This document shows, piece by piece, positions 44,201-56,147 of a stretch of 64,000 nt of DNA. Below the pieces are notes generated by a model that saw nothing but the letters and a program-made list of their open reading frames with translations, did no database searches and was not told the origin of the DNA. Source of the stretch: Gnetum montanum (Eukaryota > Streptophyta > Gnetopsida > Gnetales > Gnetaceae); NCBI GenBank assembly GCA_015680685.1, contig MNCI01015561.1, positions 1,234,315 to 1,298,314 of the forward strand, written 5' to 3'. The translations under genes were made by a program, and so were the position numbers. Every line of letters starts with the position of its first letter. Position 1 is the stretch's first letter.

Positions 44201-44597
44201 TGTTGAAGAGAATGGGCTACATGGGAGACCCCTTTTGTTATGTACAGACCTCTTCTAGTGTTAGCTTCAAGAAGGGTTTAAACTTAAACTACTAAAGAAT
44301 AGAACTTTGGACATCCTTGGTCTTCATCATCTCCAAGAAGGCCTCTATCAGAGTGACCTCCAAGTTAGGACTTGGCTTAGGAGCCTTATCTTACCTTGAT
44401 TGGTTAGTTTTTGTTGTGGGAATCTGGTGAACATATTCCACTTTTGGCTCCTTCTAAAGGGATTTTATTGCATGGGCCACTTCAGGTGCTTATTCTTGGA
44501 GCTATTATGGTTGTTACTACTAGTTCCTTCCTTCTTTTAGTTGCTTCTCCTTGGGCTGTGAAGGCCCTCTTACTTATGGTCCTGACTTTGGTGCCAT
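41214..44597 (-). pseudogene. ORF X of element E, with an insertion of about 0.9 kb
   Basis: The ATG at 44,597 follows an intact acceptor (GATTACAG|ATGGCACCAAAG). MAPKSGP and GPSQPKEKQ match the C start. The globular part is recognisable: EEWYMGKTYLFWNN, YKVDHKEYGALTNAKRA, HHLNPMIRPNKV. The coiled coil has long clean pieces (43,020-43,358; 41,624-41,866: FNKAKILLKDLQIEYIKEYT). The tail AGQPQPLATS...SPPGIV corresponds to the C tail. Positions about 41,965-42,860 have no counterpart in C. Stops and a few frame changes make it a pseudogene. Confidence 0.78.
41965..42860. mobile_element. Unidentified insertion inside ORF X of element E
   Basis: Interrupts the coiled-coil frame between residues corresponding to C positions about 9,300 and 9,720. 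On the plus strand it has an open frame ending ...KVMDFEEQDEEE (42,648-42,854) preceded by a stop-broken stretch with PSCTHPSPFKYKTSYHYAEC. It looks like coding sequence from another element, but I cannot name the family. Confidence 0.45.
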
Positions 44598-44889
44598 CTG
44601 TAATCACAAATGTAACCCAAGATTATCTTTTTATTTCATAACCCTTAGTTATTTTAATACATTTCTTATTAGATTTGGTTATGTTTGGGCTTGTTTGTGA
44701 TCTTAGCTAGGTGTATTATTTTAATATTATTTTATTAGTTAGCTATTAGAGTTTACTTGTTAGTTTTAAACCTTTTTGAATAAGTAATTTAATATTATTT
44801 TAATGGATTAATCTTGGGGAGTTAGAAAAATTTCAAAAAATTTTCTACAAGAAACCAAAGATTTATGTTCCCCACAACATAGAGCTTAC
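44598..44889 (-). other. Presumed 5' UTR intron of element E ORF X (292 bp)
   Basis: Donor GAAG|GTAAGCTCT (minus strand from 44,889) and acceptor GATTACAG just before the ATG at 44,597. Both match plant splice consensus. Confidence 0.6.
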
Positions 44890-45030
44890 CTTCAGTAGCA
44901 TGAGGGTTGAAAAATAGGTGCAAACAAGTTAACAGTTTGAGAGTTATGATGCTTGTAAGATTATTAGGATTAGAAAAATTGAAAAATTCCTCTTAATTTA
45001 TGTGGAAATGATGAAAAACTGGCTAAATGT

Positions 45031-45150
45031 GACATGTATTTATACTATTTTTGCATTGTGTTGACAAGGATGCATCAACAGGGCTGCATTAACTAAGCCC
45101 TTTATATTTACAAGGATGCATTGATGTAGCTATACTTAGCAATACTTTGC
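45031..45150 (-). promoter_or_regulatory. Internal U3-like promoter block of element E
   Basis: On the minus strand: CATCAATGCATCCTTG, CTGTTGATGCATCCTTGTC, then AGTATAAATACATGTCACAT. The E LTR U3 carries the same words (CATCAATGCATCC, TATATAAATGCATGTG, GTCACATTTATG). It lies about 150 bp before the presumed donor. Confidence 0.6.
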
Positions 45151-46700
45151 ATATGGAAAATGGAGGAATTTTACTGAGTTATGATATGAAACAAAAGCCA
45201 AATGAAAGCTAGAAATGCATAGGAAGATGACAACAACATAGAAGAGGGTTATGTAGATTTTGAAGAAAGAATTCAAACACATTCGAATGAATTTAAAATG
45301 CCAAAATTAAGCAAATCTAGATGTTTGAAGGTAATTTGATGGAATTGATCATGCAAATGATTGATGAATAGGAATTTTAACTTAAGGGAGATCAAAGGGA
45401 ATGCAAGTGGATCCTCCCTAAGGAAGGCTGTATGTCCTTGATTCCCTTGCATGCCCTCATCCTAAGGGGTCTATAGGCGCCAAGTATGATTAATGGTCAT
45501 TTCAAGTTAAAACTGATATCCAATGGAGTAATCATCTTAGAATTATGAGGTCATCATAACAAATGTATTAATTAACCATGATATGAGGTAATGGGGTGGT
45601 ATGTTATGGATTGAGAACGATGATAGAGAGAGAATGGTAAGAGACTTGTATCTAGGTCACATGAAGTCCTTGTCAAGTATGTGATTAAGATGATTTGATA
45701 CCATCCCATCCTCAGTTTAGATAAAGTCCATGCACATTCATTAACTTTGCATTATAATATCCTATTCCTTTGACCATTAGGAAGTCATGAAAATTTCCAA
45801 AGAACAACCACCACTTCAAGAGAAGAAGAAAAGAGAAGAAGGAAGATAGAAAGGGCCTTAGTTAGAGGGGTGTCTTCAAGCATGGGTAACATGTCTTTCC
45901 AGCCCCATAACTAGTACTTGTAGTTCATTATTATGTCTAAGGGGTGTGCTTTAAATTCCCATGTTGTTGTGTTATGTTTTTTCTCTCTCTCTTTCTTTCA
46001 CAGGAACCACACTATGTAAAGATGTGCTTCCTTTAATGATCAATAGTGAGAGTGGTGATATACCAATGGAAAAGAATCATAAAACTTGAGAAAAAATTTG
46101 AAAAGAAAACATGACAATTCCCATTGAGGTCACATCCTTTTTCATTCCTTCTTGGTCTATTTTGAATCCATTGGGTAGTAAGATCATTAGTTACTTTAAG
46201 TTACAATATGGAAAGATCTCATGCTTCCAAAATGCAGAGCCTCCATGAAATAGATGGAATGGATAAATGTTGTGGTCCATTTCTTGAGATCATGAAAAAA
46301 TTAATAATTTTTAATAAAAATCATAATCCAAGTATAAAAATTAATTTGGCCATTTAGCAAGTCAATTATTACATTAACAACTACATTCTTTAACTCCTAG
46401 TATTAATAGCAGCATTAACAAAATCAAAGATTTATATAGAACAAGATAACATATTGAAGAGAAGGATGAAAGAAAATGAAAATATATAAAATAATGGATA
46501 AAATAGTCAAAAGAATGAAAGACATATGAAGAATGGTGTAAAAAAATAAAAAAAAATGGGTTAGTACTCATAATGTATTATGGATGACCATCTCTTCCAT
46601 GACTAAGTTAAGAGGAGGAGACACATAAAATAAAGCATTCTTGCATGTGTGTTGAGGTGTTACTACCACTAGTTACTTTGGATTCAAGAAAAGGCTTCAC
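45151..46700 (-). other. Non-coding spacer of element E
   Basis: Carries the conserved motif pair inverted (TAAGGGGTGTGCTTTAAATTCCC at about 45,938 and AGGAACCACACTATG at about 46,001, with a CT-rich run between). A degenerate end-of-pol purine tract is at about 46,600-46,617. No gene. Confidence 0.7.
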
Positions 46701-46879
46701 TTGTTGGATATTGACTCGTAGTTATTTTTTTGGCCATGAAGGATGGTAGATAGTCATGGCACCTGAAGGAAAAGTTGTATGAATGATATAAGGCCCTTCC
46801 CATAACATTTAGAATTTAGTACATTATGTTACATACATGGGATTCTAATAGAGGACCTTATTACTAGATTGGAATTTAA

Positions 46880-47990
46880 CTCTTCTTATTTGGGCATCAT
46901 GACATTGTTTGGAATGTGCATTATGCACCTTATTTAGTGTTAAGACTATTTGTCAGTTTTCATATGGTACATTTAGTATCATCAAGAACTCTCAATATGC
47001 TAGATCAAGGTCAAGGTTAAGCTTACAAGTGGCTGAAAGTATAAAGAGCTTAGCTTGGATTGGAAGTTTATGTAACTTTTTATACATTAACTCATAAGGA
47101 GAGTATCCTATTGGAAGTTTCCTTGTAGATTGATAGGCCCATAGAGCATCATTGAGTTTTGTGCTCCAGTCCTTCCTATATTTGTTGATTGTACATGTTA
47201 GTATTTAGGTTATCTTCCTATTAGTAACTTTAGCATGACTGTTAACTTGGGAGTGACAAGAAGTTATGAGTTTATGCTAAATTTTAAGCATTACATTAGC
47301 TTCCTAAATGTAGTGTTTGTAAAATGAGTCCTATTATAAAAAATAAGTGCTCTGAATGCACCAAACCTGTTTATCGCATTTTGTTAGAAAAAGTGTGCTA
47401 TAGTGGAAGATGAACAATTGGTGATGGTTGCAGCTTTAGCCCACTTAGTTCAGTAGTCAATAGCTATAATGATGTATGTCTTCCCTTTGGACATGGTAGT
47501 GATGGGTTCCATGAAGTCAATGCTCCATATGTTAAAGGGCTCTAGTGGTTGGATCCATTGTTCAGACCCTTCCATTTGGGTTGTCATTCCTTCATCTCTC
47601 TGGTTGCATTCACATGAAGGAGAAAAATGGTGGATGTCCCTGAAGATTATTGGCCAGAGGTACCCTACCATAAGGATCTTCATGGCTATCCCCCTACCTA
47701 CATAGTTGCCCCTACAAGAACCTTCATAAGAATCTTGAAGGATCTGTAGTTGATCAACATCACATATGCACCATCACACCAAGTCATTGGCATAAACCTT
47801 GTAAAGGTTATCTTGGATTTTCATGTAGTGTTTGTCTTGATGAAGAAATTGTCATTTATGTTTGTTATCCCATTCCTATGGAGTCTTTTGAGTAAAAAGA
47901 TAGGAGAGGAAATCATTGTACTAGTTGATACTCTTGGAAGTTTGAACATCAAGGGACTTGGCAAAGAGGAGTTTATCTAGAAATTAATTA
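46880..47990 (-). pseudogene. Integrase of element E
   Basis: 47,450-47,683 reads MKILMVGYLWPIIFRDIHHF, SCECNQRDEG and EQWIQPLEPFNIWSIDFMEP, then KTYIIIAIDY, which spans the second half of the zinc domain and the first catalytic Asp. Later parts are broken. Confidence 0.75.
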
Positions 47991-47999
47991 GGTAAAGGT

Positions 48000-48320
48000 T
48001 CTTCATCCTCTTTTTCATCCCATCACAACTAAGATAAATGGTCAAAAACAACATTTTTATTTTTCTTCTTGTCCACCATTGTAAGGTCAAACTCCTGCAA
48101 AATTACTAACCATTGTATGACACAGGGGTTCATAGTTGGTTTGTTTATTAGGAATTGGATAGCATTGTAATCTGTGTGGACAAAGATTTTGTATACAAGC
48201 ACATAGTACTTGAATTTTTCCAAGGAGCACACCACCCCCATGAGCTTCTTCTTGGTTATCATATAATTCAAATTTGTACCATTAATATTTTTGCTCATGC
48301 AATGGATATAGTATGGATGT
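48000..48320 (-). pseudogene. RNase H of element E
   Basis: KKKLMGVVCSLEKFKYYVLV, HTDYNAIQFLINKPTMNP and FDLTMVDKKKNKNVVFDHLS match D (60,640-60,870) and the H copy. Confidence 0.78.
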
Positions 48321-49420
48321 TTCTAATTATCCAATTGTGTGAGCACCACTCCCAATGCATAATTAGATACATCCATCATGATGTGAAAAGGTATAGACCA
48401 ATTTGGAGCATGTAGAATAGGAGTTTCTATGAGTTTTTTCTTTAGTTGTTGGAATGCATGCTCGCATTCCATAGTCCAGTCGAAGGATGCATCCTTCTTG
48501 GTTAACTTCACCAGTGGCTTGGTGATTTTAAAGAAGTTCTCAATGAAGCATCGATAGTAACTAGTGTGTCCAAAGAATGACCTCACATATTTTACTATTT
48601 CTAATTGTTTCATAATTTCTTAAATGATTCATACTTTCTCTAGGTCCCCCTTGATCCCTTTCTTTAAAATTTTGTGCCCTAAGACTATGCCCTCTTGGAT
48701 CATCAAATGGCTTTTCTACCAATTGAGCCTTAAGTTTGTGTCCATGTAGTGTTTCAACACTTGCTTGAGATAGTTCAAAGCTTGTTCAAACTTTGTACCA
48801 TAAGTGGAGAAGTCATCCATGAAAACCTTCACATTGCTACCAATTTTTTGTTGAAAAATGCTAAGTACAAGGCATTGAGAAGTAGCAGGAGCATTGCAAA
48901 GGTCAAAGGGCACCTTTTTGTTTGCAAAAGTTCCCAAAGAATTTATGAAGGTTGTTTTGGCTTGGTTCTCTTATGCTATTTGGATTTGGTTATAGCCACT
49001 ATAACCATCTAAAAAAGTATAGTAGCCATGCCCTACAATAGTATTTAGCACATGGTCCACAAATGGTAATGAGAAATGATCCTTGAAATTTTCCATTTTC
49101 AATAGCCTATAGTCTATGCATACCATCTTTGTTTGATACACTAATGGGATAAACCACTTTCTATGCATAATGGGATAAATGAATCTCACCTTTAGTAGTT
49201 GAATTTTATCTTTCACAAATTTCTTAAGCTTAGTATTCAACCTTCTTTGTTGTTGCCTTCTTAGTTTTATGGAGGGATCTGTGTAGATCTGATGCTAGCA
49301 TATCCTTCGATCTATTTATGTTAGTTCATGGTGTGACCAGGAAAAGGCTATTGGCCATTTGTTTACCACTTTTAGTAGCTTCTTTTTTTTAATGCTTGAA
49401 TAAGATGGACATTTATGATT
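48321..49420 (-). pseudogene. Reverse transcriptase of element E
   Basis: NTKLKKFVKDKIQLLKVRFI, FKDHFSLPFVDHVLNTIVGH and FLDGYSGYNQIQIA (48,971-49,240), VPFDLCNAPATSQCLVLSIF and VKVFMDDFSTYG with the catalytic FMDD (48,716-48,937), then SFFGHTSYYRCFIENFFKIT (48,323-48,613). The order is complete, with three frame breaks. Confidence 0.85.
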
Positions 49421-49440
49421 ATTGGTTTGCTATTCTCAAG

Positions 49441-49500
49441 TGATGAATAGTGACTATACCCTATACCCAACCATACAAATCATTGGTTGCTATTCTCAAG
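49441..49500. repeat. 60-bp tandem duplication at the edge of a solo LTR
   Basis: This unit repeats the first 45 bp or so of the LTR at 49,501 plus the flank TTGCTATTCTCAAG, which also precedes it at 49,427-49,440. The duplicate probably arose by slippage between ATTGG words in the LTR and in the flank. Confidence 0.75.
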
Positions 49501-50373
49501 TGATGAGCAGTGAGTATATGCTATACCCAACCATATGAATCATTGGCATTCACCTAGTAATTTGGTTGAATTTCGTAGACTTTAGGTCTTTAAGTACACT
49601 AGTTTCTAAGAGGTGAATCCAACCATTGTAATTGTTGTCTTCTTAGTTTCAGTTATGAAGTGCAAGTATATGGTTAAGTGTAACTGAGGCATATGATTTT
49701 TATCATTTTATCTTTTATAAATTAAGTCACATAAGAATAAGAATAAAGTAATTGAATGCTTAATTAATCTAATAACTAGCTAATATTTAACTAATTCTAA
49801 CATAAGCATTTGTTCCCACTTTCTATACACATCCTGAACACGTTATAGTGCCATTGGGTTACTAAGCATCAAGTGTTGCTAGGATTACCAAGCATTAAAC
49901 ATATGCTTGAAGTGGTCATACTTATGTTTTCTATAATCAATATTAATTAATTACTTTGAAACATTAAAGTAAATTGCATGAATATTAAATGAATAAAGAA
50001 AATATTAATCTATTCCAAGTGTTACAAGGTTTTATTAGAGAAGCTCATCTTTATTTCTGTTCACACTAAGGTGCTTAGGTACATCAGTGCTTGAATAAAT
50101 ATCTATACACTTCTTTGACTCCTACTATGTGCACTCAGAAAATATTCTAACTTTCAAAGGAAAAATCTACAAAAGCTTTGCTACAACTATGAAAAGATTG
50201 CCAAAAATGTGGTAGGTATATGCACATTTATAGGTAGAGATAGGGTGCCACATCAACAGGTACACGTCAACATGTCAAACCCTATGTAAATGGGATCATG
50301 TCGATGAGATCCCATCGATGAGGTTGCATTAATGACATCTTGTTGATGTGGCCCAACTATGATGACTCATCAT
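49501..50373 (-). mobile_element. Solo LTR between protease and RT of element E, target duplication TCAAG
   Basis: 873 bp from TGATGAGCAGTGAG to GACTCATCA, with TCAAG at 49,496-49,500 (also at 49,436-49,440) and at 50,374-50,378. No internal sequence. Confidence 0.9.
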
Positions 50374-50578
50374 CAAGATAAGAATATTCTAGATTAGTTA
50401 ATAAGGTTTTTGGTTCAAGAGGCTCCTGCTTAATGTAATATGGGATCTCTAACTCTCCCTAATCCATCTTAGTCTATGCATGGGAGAGTTGGATGTGAAT
50501 ATACTCTATTTCATTCATGTATTCCATGTAAGTACTTGTGAGGATTTTTGTTGGTTTTATGCATATTTTTGAGTTTCC

Positions 50579-51190
50579 TCAACTTTTTGTTATTAGCCAC
50601 TTAAGAGCTTCCTGTTTTGTGGCTGTTGCATATAGGCACTTTTGAATAGTAGATGCCTTGACACACTTATTGCATGATTTGATGGATGTACTTTGTATGA
50701 TCCATATCTTTTGCACATAATGACATCCTTTGTCATTATATGTGATGCATGGAATTTGCTTCTTCTCTATTTTACCAAATTCATTTTCCTTGGAGATTTC
50801 CAAGGAAAGGTCCTGAATCTCCATCTTGTTGTTAATTGTGCTGAGGTAAGCCCTTCCCATGATAATAGGGAAGTCCCCCTTGTAATTATCCATATGGACC
50901 ACTAGGAAGTTTGTAGTATAAGACCACTTAACACAGTTGTCACAATGTCCTCCACTAGTCCCAAGGAGATAGTGATGGACTGATCTGCAAACTCTAGTTT
51001 GATGTTGCATTCTTTTAATGGAGGTAGGTTCCAAGTCTTATCCATTACCTATGAGATTAAACTCATTTCTAAACCTGAGTCTAGTAGAGCCTTGCATGGA
51101 TCATTCCTTGTGATTTGCAAATAGATAAGGGGACTCCTAGGATTAGATCATACTAGAAAGGTGCCATCCTTGATCAAATTAATAATTGCA
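50579..51190 (-). pseudogene. Protease of element E
   Basis: SYTTNFLVVHMDNYKGDFPI, IMGRAYLSTINNKMEIQDLS and CITYNDKGCHYVQKIW align with D at 58,890-59,130. The stop-broken upstream part (about 51,050-51,100) still shows the CKALLDSG-like active-site region. Confidence 0.75.
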
Positions 51191-53870
51191 TGGATCAACA
51201 TGATGATATGCACATGGGAGGACATTTGGTTTGAAGGAGACTTAAGGGTGATTTTAGAAGTGATGAATGTAGGGTTATTAGCTGTAGGTATCTATGTAGA
51301 TTTTGGCAGACTATTGGTCCTGAAAAAAGCCCTATTTTAAGATTTAGAGTTAGAACCATTTGGATGGCTATTCGGTTGTAAGTTAACAACCCTCATGGAT
51401 TTTTTTTGTTGTGGTTGCAATGGAATTTCCCCTTGCATAGGTGGAGCAAGTGGTAGAGGAGTGATATTTAATGATGTAGAGCTTGGTGATAGATATGGAG
51501 GAGATAAGTAGAGGCAAAATTAGATTATGAAGTATGGATTTGATGATATTTTAGAGGGTAGTAGTGGTGATTAAAAGGAGTGTGGCTTGTAGAGCCAGAG
51601 GAGATATAGCCTATTGGACATAGTATCCATAGGGATCTAGCTACTGGTAAGGGTATTGCTATCTGGGTGGTGGCATCCCTAATGACAATGGGTTTTTCCA
51701 TTTCTTATATTTCTCCTGAGGTTTAGATGATTCTTCACTTGGATAATATTGTGTTTGGTAAAACTATTTCATTAGATTATCTTGAGAATAAGGCAATCTC
51801 TTGGGTTGCTGCCTCTTTGCAAAATTTTGGATTCAAGGCATACACTCTAGATTCATGTAGACATAACATCATAGAACAACATCACTTGGGATATTCATAT
51901 TGATAGATATCATATCCATCATCATTGCCCCCAAAATTTGCAACCTCATTGATCATGAAAACCTTACCTTTCTATTGTAAATACCCCTAGGTTGTATCTT
52001 TCCTTCTTATTTTGTATCATTCATTACTTCCCTACTCTACCTTCTCCTCTGCTATTTTCAAAGTAATTTGAAACTTCTTATCTAAGAAGTCTCACATTTT
52101 TTTCATCTTGGTCGATATCTCTAAGAGATTTTTGTATTGACAAGGTTTTTTTTATTATTTCACCTAGTGGTGCTTCCTTTTTCGAATCACAGAAGTGCAC
52201 CTCCCTTTTATGGAGAGAGGAGTCTCTATTATATTCTTTTGCACTCTCTAGTTTTTTCAACTCTCCTTCTTCTTTGGTCACCTATTCTATTAGCCTTTTG
52301 ATCTAATGAGCCCTCATCTTAGAAAGTCTCTCTTGGGAATAGACCCCAAGAGTTTCTTTGTTTTGTTTTGGAGTCCATCTATGATACAAAGAAATTTCTC
52401 CCTTTGAGAGAATCCATGGCCTATGCATCAATGCAATAGAGAGTAATATCTACCTAGGGCTACATCCAAGGATTCATAATTCCCTTGCTTCCATCCTTGA
52501 ATCTACTTTCTTAGGCTAGACACTTGAAAGTGCATTTGGTATTTTTCATTGAATAGTTTTAACATCGTACTCCATTGGTGAATGGATTCTGATTTCAAGG
52601 ACTAGTACCAAATTTTTGCTTCTTTTATGAGTATCCTTGGGAATAATTTCAACTTCAACTAGTCATTTGAAATGTTTTGTAAGACACAAGTATCATGGAA
52701 AGCTTGTAGATTATGTTGTGGATCTACATTATATCCCTCTTTGAACTTGAAGATATTATTCATATCTAGCTATTTAATCTTGCTGTTCTTTTGATGCTTG
52801 GTGGGAACTTTGACTACTTTTGAAACATTCACCATATTTCTAGTGACCAAGTAATGGTTCATCATCATCATTAGATTCATAGTGGTCCCTATGATATCTA
52901 TATCTCCTATGGTAGGTTTTGCTATGCCTCATTTCTCGATGATGCTCTTAGTTCTCTCTTTGTTGGCTTTCATTTTGGTTCCTATCATTATGATGGGACC
53001 TCCTATCATCTCCATCTTGATCTTGATCACCTGTATCCCTGTCTTTGCCACGATTTCTCTTATTAGAATTTGATGATGAGAAGGATCATGAAGATGAAGG
53101 ACTAGAAGAATAGTTCCTTCTAGTCCTTCTCTTTTGGTCCTTGTCTTAATTATTCTTCTTATCTTTTTTCTTCTTCTTGTCATTCTTCTTATCCTTAAAT
53201 TAACCACTGGAAGATTTGTCTTTTGATGTTCCTTAGCCTTTGGATCTTATCTTTCCATCACCAATGTTCTTCAAGGTTGACTACAACCGTTGGTGAAAGG
53301 TATTCTCCTTAAAGAAAGGAGGAGAATTTGTATATTGAGAGGTTACAAAAGGAATTATTGCCCTATTTATGTGGCTATAGAAATAATGATGTCAAGATTT
53401 ATTTACTTTTAAAGGATTCATAGTCAACCTCCATGCATTTATCTTTCTGGAGTTATGCTTCTTAGAGACTTGTTTTATGCTTTCATACTTAAGTCATGGC
53501 TATTTTAATATCCAATGTCATGAGTTGGATTATGAGCATGATAAGAATGGATTAATTAGGAGGTAATACAATGCTATTGTCCATATCTCTTCATTGTAGC
53601 TAGTCATCTTGATGAAAAATGAAGGTGAAGTCTAGATAATAGAGATCTAGATGGGTGTAGATGACTTTTAGCTATTGAGGCTTCTTACTAGTGGTTCTTA
53701 GTATCCTCTCTTGTTGCCTTTTTTTTGTCCTTATGTAGTGAGTATCAACAATATTAGTGTGCCTTAGGATAATGTTATTATTATTATTATTATTATGAGA
53801 GATATTTTGTTAGGTTCTCATTACAACACTTGTGTATGAATTTACTAGTTAATAATGTTTCACCCACTTA
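51191..53870 (-). pseudogene. gag of element E
   Basis: Capsid words are present in broken frames: KLESAKEYNRDSSLHKREVH (52,078-52,281) after the capsid core (about 52,330-52,800), and a Lys/Arg-rich N-terminal region (52,929-53,207). A Pro/Gln-rich tail lies at 51,200-51,700. Heavily mutated. Confidence 0.72.
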
Positions 53871-53880
53871 GATAAATTAA

Positions 53881-53900
53881 GTCCTTGACAACAATGCCAA
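53881..53900 (-). other. Primer binding site of element E
   Basis: Minus-strand TTGGCATTGTTGTCAAGGAC, next to the 5' LTR; tRNA-Asp type with C-to-T changes. Confidence 0.75.
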
Positions 53901-54763
53901 TGATGATTAGTAGGTATCCCCTACACCCAACCATATGAATAACAAGCATTCACTAATGATATGGTCGAATTCTATAGACTTAGTTACCAAAGTGGCTGAT
54001 ATTTCTAAGTAGTGAATTGTATAGTTATAGGGTCATTGTCTTCTTAACCCATACTTGTGTGGTTAAGGTATATGATGTGTATTTTTTATGACTATTTTTA
54101 ATGTATTTTCCTCCTAACAACTAAATGATTAAGTGAAGGTTGAATGATTAATTATTTAACTAATCAACTAGTTTAATAACTAACTATCCTAATGTGAAGT
54201 ATCTAATCCCACTTGTTGTACATATCCTAAACTAGCATTAACACTACTAGATTACCAAGTAGCTATTACTAGGTATACTAAATGTTCACTGTTGGAATTA
54301 CCAAGCATTAATACATTATGCTTGAAGTGGTCATAGTTATGTGTTTATGATTAATTATATTAACTAATTAAGAACATAAATGGAAAGTGCATGGAAAGTA
54401 AAGTACATAAATGAAATAGTAAACTAATCTAAATGCTCAATGGATATAGAAAATCTCAATTTTATTACCGCTCATGCCAATGTATTTAGGTACATAGGCA
54501 TTCAAATAAAACTCCATACAATCTTGTAGACTCACATTGCAGGCACTCAGAGAGGAAATATTCTAACTTTAGAAGGAATAAATTGCAAGAGATTTATTAA
54601 GGCTATGAATGAAAAATGCTATAAATGCAAGGGGTGCATGCATTTATATAGGTAGTGACTACGTCAACATTAACATATTTGCATCATTGTATTCTACCAT
54701 GCATCAATTAGGATACGTTGATGGGGCTACATTAATGCAACATATCTTATTCATGTTTTATCA
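53901..54763 (-). repeat. 5' LTR of element E (C type)
   Basis: 863 bp, TGATGATTAGTAGG to GTTTTATCA on the plus strand. It pairs with 40,167-41,052 and is followed by AAGGG, E's target duplication. Confidence 0.88.
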
Positions 54764-55060
54764 AAGGGTGTAACCTCAAGGGGATTTGTTGTGTTATTCT
54801 CTCAACTTCCTTCTTAATTTCCATGATTCTCCACTGGTATATTATCATCACTCTTATTATTGATCATAAAAAGGAAGCATGTCTTTGCATGGTGTGGTTT
54901 TCATGAAAAATAAAATAAAATAAGAACTAGAATTCAAAGCATACTTCTTAGACTTAGTAATGGACTACAAGCATTGGTTATGGGATTGGAAAGACATGTT
55001 ACTCATGCCTGAAGGCATCTCTCTAACTAAGGCCCTACCTACTTCCTTCTTCTCTTGGAG
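54764..55060 (+). other. Spacer of element H, right of the E insertion
   Basis: Begins AAGGGTGTAACCTCAAGGGG and continues the spacer that breaks off at 30,687. It carries the conserved motif pair (GCATGGTGTGGTTTTC, GAATTCAAAGCATAC). D is inserted at its right end (TTGGAG|TGATGAAGTG). Confidence 0.7.
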
Positions 55061-55981
55061 TGATGAAGTGTCAAAAGTCAATGCGTTGACTGGGTCGAGT
55101 ATACGGGGCCGTGTATACGTGGCCGCGTCGACGTAGCCACCCTACGTCGATGTGGCCCCGTTTACGCAGCCACCTTTCTCGGATCTATAAATATGAGGGC
55201 CTTTCGCCTCATTTGGGAATATTTTTGAGTAGTTGTAGCGAAGCTCTTGCAGTTTGCTCCCACAAGAGATAGAATATTTTCCAAGTGCCTGCAGCAGGTG
55301 TAAGAAAAGTGATCGGATCTTTATTCGAGCATTGATGTATCTGAGCCCATTGGCATGACGGCAATAAAGACGAACTGTTCAAGCATACCTTGCAACATTT
55401 GGACTTAGTTGTTTCATGCATTTAATAGTTTAAAATGTTTATGCTTTATTAATTACTTGTTAATGCTTTATTAGTTGTTGATTATTTATATTTTCATTAT
55501 TATAATTTCAATCATTATTGTTCATTCGTAGTTTGTTAAAGCCATAACTACGACCATCTCAAACGTAATCCAAACACTTGGTAAGCCCAGGGACTCTTAA
55601 CGTCTGGTAACCCAGTAGTGTTAGGAAATGCTTAGAATGTGCTCGGAAGATGGGACTGGATACTTATGCTAGGAGTAGTTAGAATATAAACTAGGATACT
55701 TAGAGATTAGATTATAATTTATTCCTTAGCTTCCATACTTTAATTAGTCACCGAAAAGGATAATTAAAAAGATATAAAAATCATTAGCCTTAGTCTCACT
55801 TAATCAACGTAACAGAACTTCACGAGTGAGATTAGGATGACAACGATCGTTCTAACCCAAGGTTTCACTGGTTAGAAGTCTGGTGTATGTTAAGTGCTTA
55901 TAGTCTACGGATTTCGACTGGGTCACATGTGAATGCTCGTGATTTGTATGGTTGGGCATAGCGGTACCTAGCCGCTCATCA
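55061..55981 (+). repeat. 5' LTR of element D
   Basis: 921 bp, TGATGAAGTGTC to CCGCTCATCA. U3 has repeated GTATACGGGGCC and CGTCGACGTAGCC words; TATA box TATAAATA at about 55,186-55,193. Confidence 0.92.
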
Positions 55982-56000
55982 TTGGCACTGTTGCTGGGGA
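55982..56000 (+). other. Primer binding site of element D
   Basis: TTGGCACTGTTGCTGGGGA adjoins the LTR; tRNA-Asp type. Confidence 0.88.
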
Positions 56001-56147
56001 CTGTTAGTCTTACATGAGTCATCTAACCTTAGTGAAATTATCATTTAAGTCATTGGAACGGACCTAGGGTAGAAATATTTACGCACACTAGGTGAACTTA
56101 AGTTAGTCATAAGGTACATCGATTATATGGACCATTTAACGTCCAAC

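Larger units (their letters stand above)
40167..54763 (-). mobile_element. Element E: near full-length Athila-like retrotransposon (14.6 kb)
   Basis: In minus-strand order: 5' LTR (54,763-53,901), primer site, gag, protease, a solo-LTR insert (50,373-49,501), RT, RNase H, integrase, spacer, U3-like block, presumed intron (44,889-44,598), ORF X (44,597-41,214), purine tract (41,066-41,053) and 3' LTR (41,052-40,167). The outer 14 bp of the 3' LTR are now at 30,673-30,686. All genes are broken. Confidence 0.88.

Noticed and set aside
54764-55060. Independent small gene between elements E and D
   Set aside because: It is spacer of the older element H, shown by its match to the spacers at 28,180-28,530 and in C and D.
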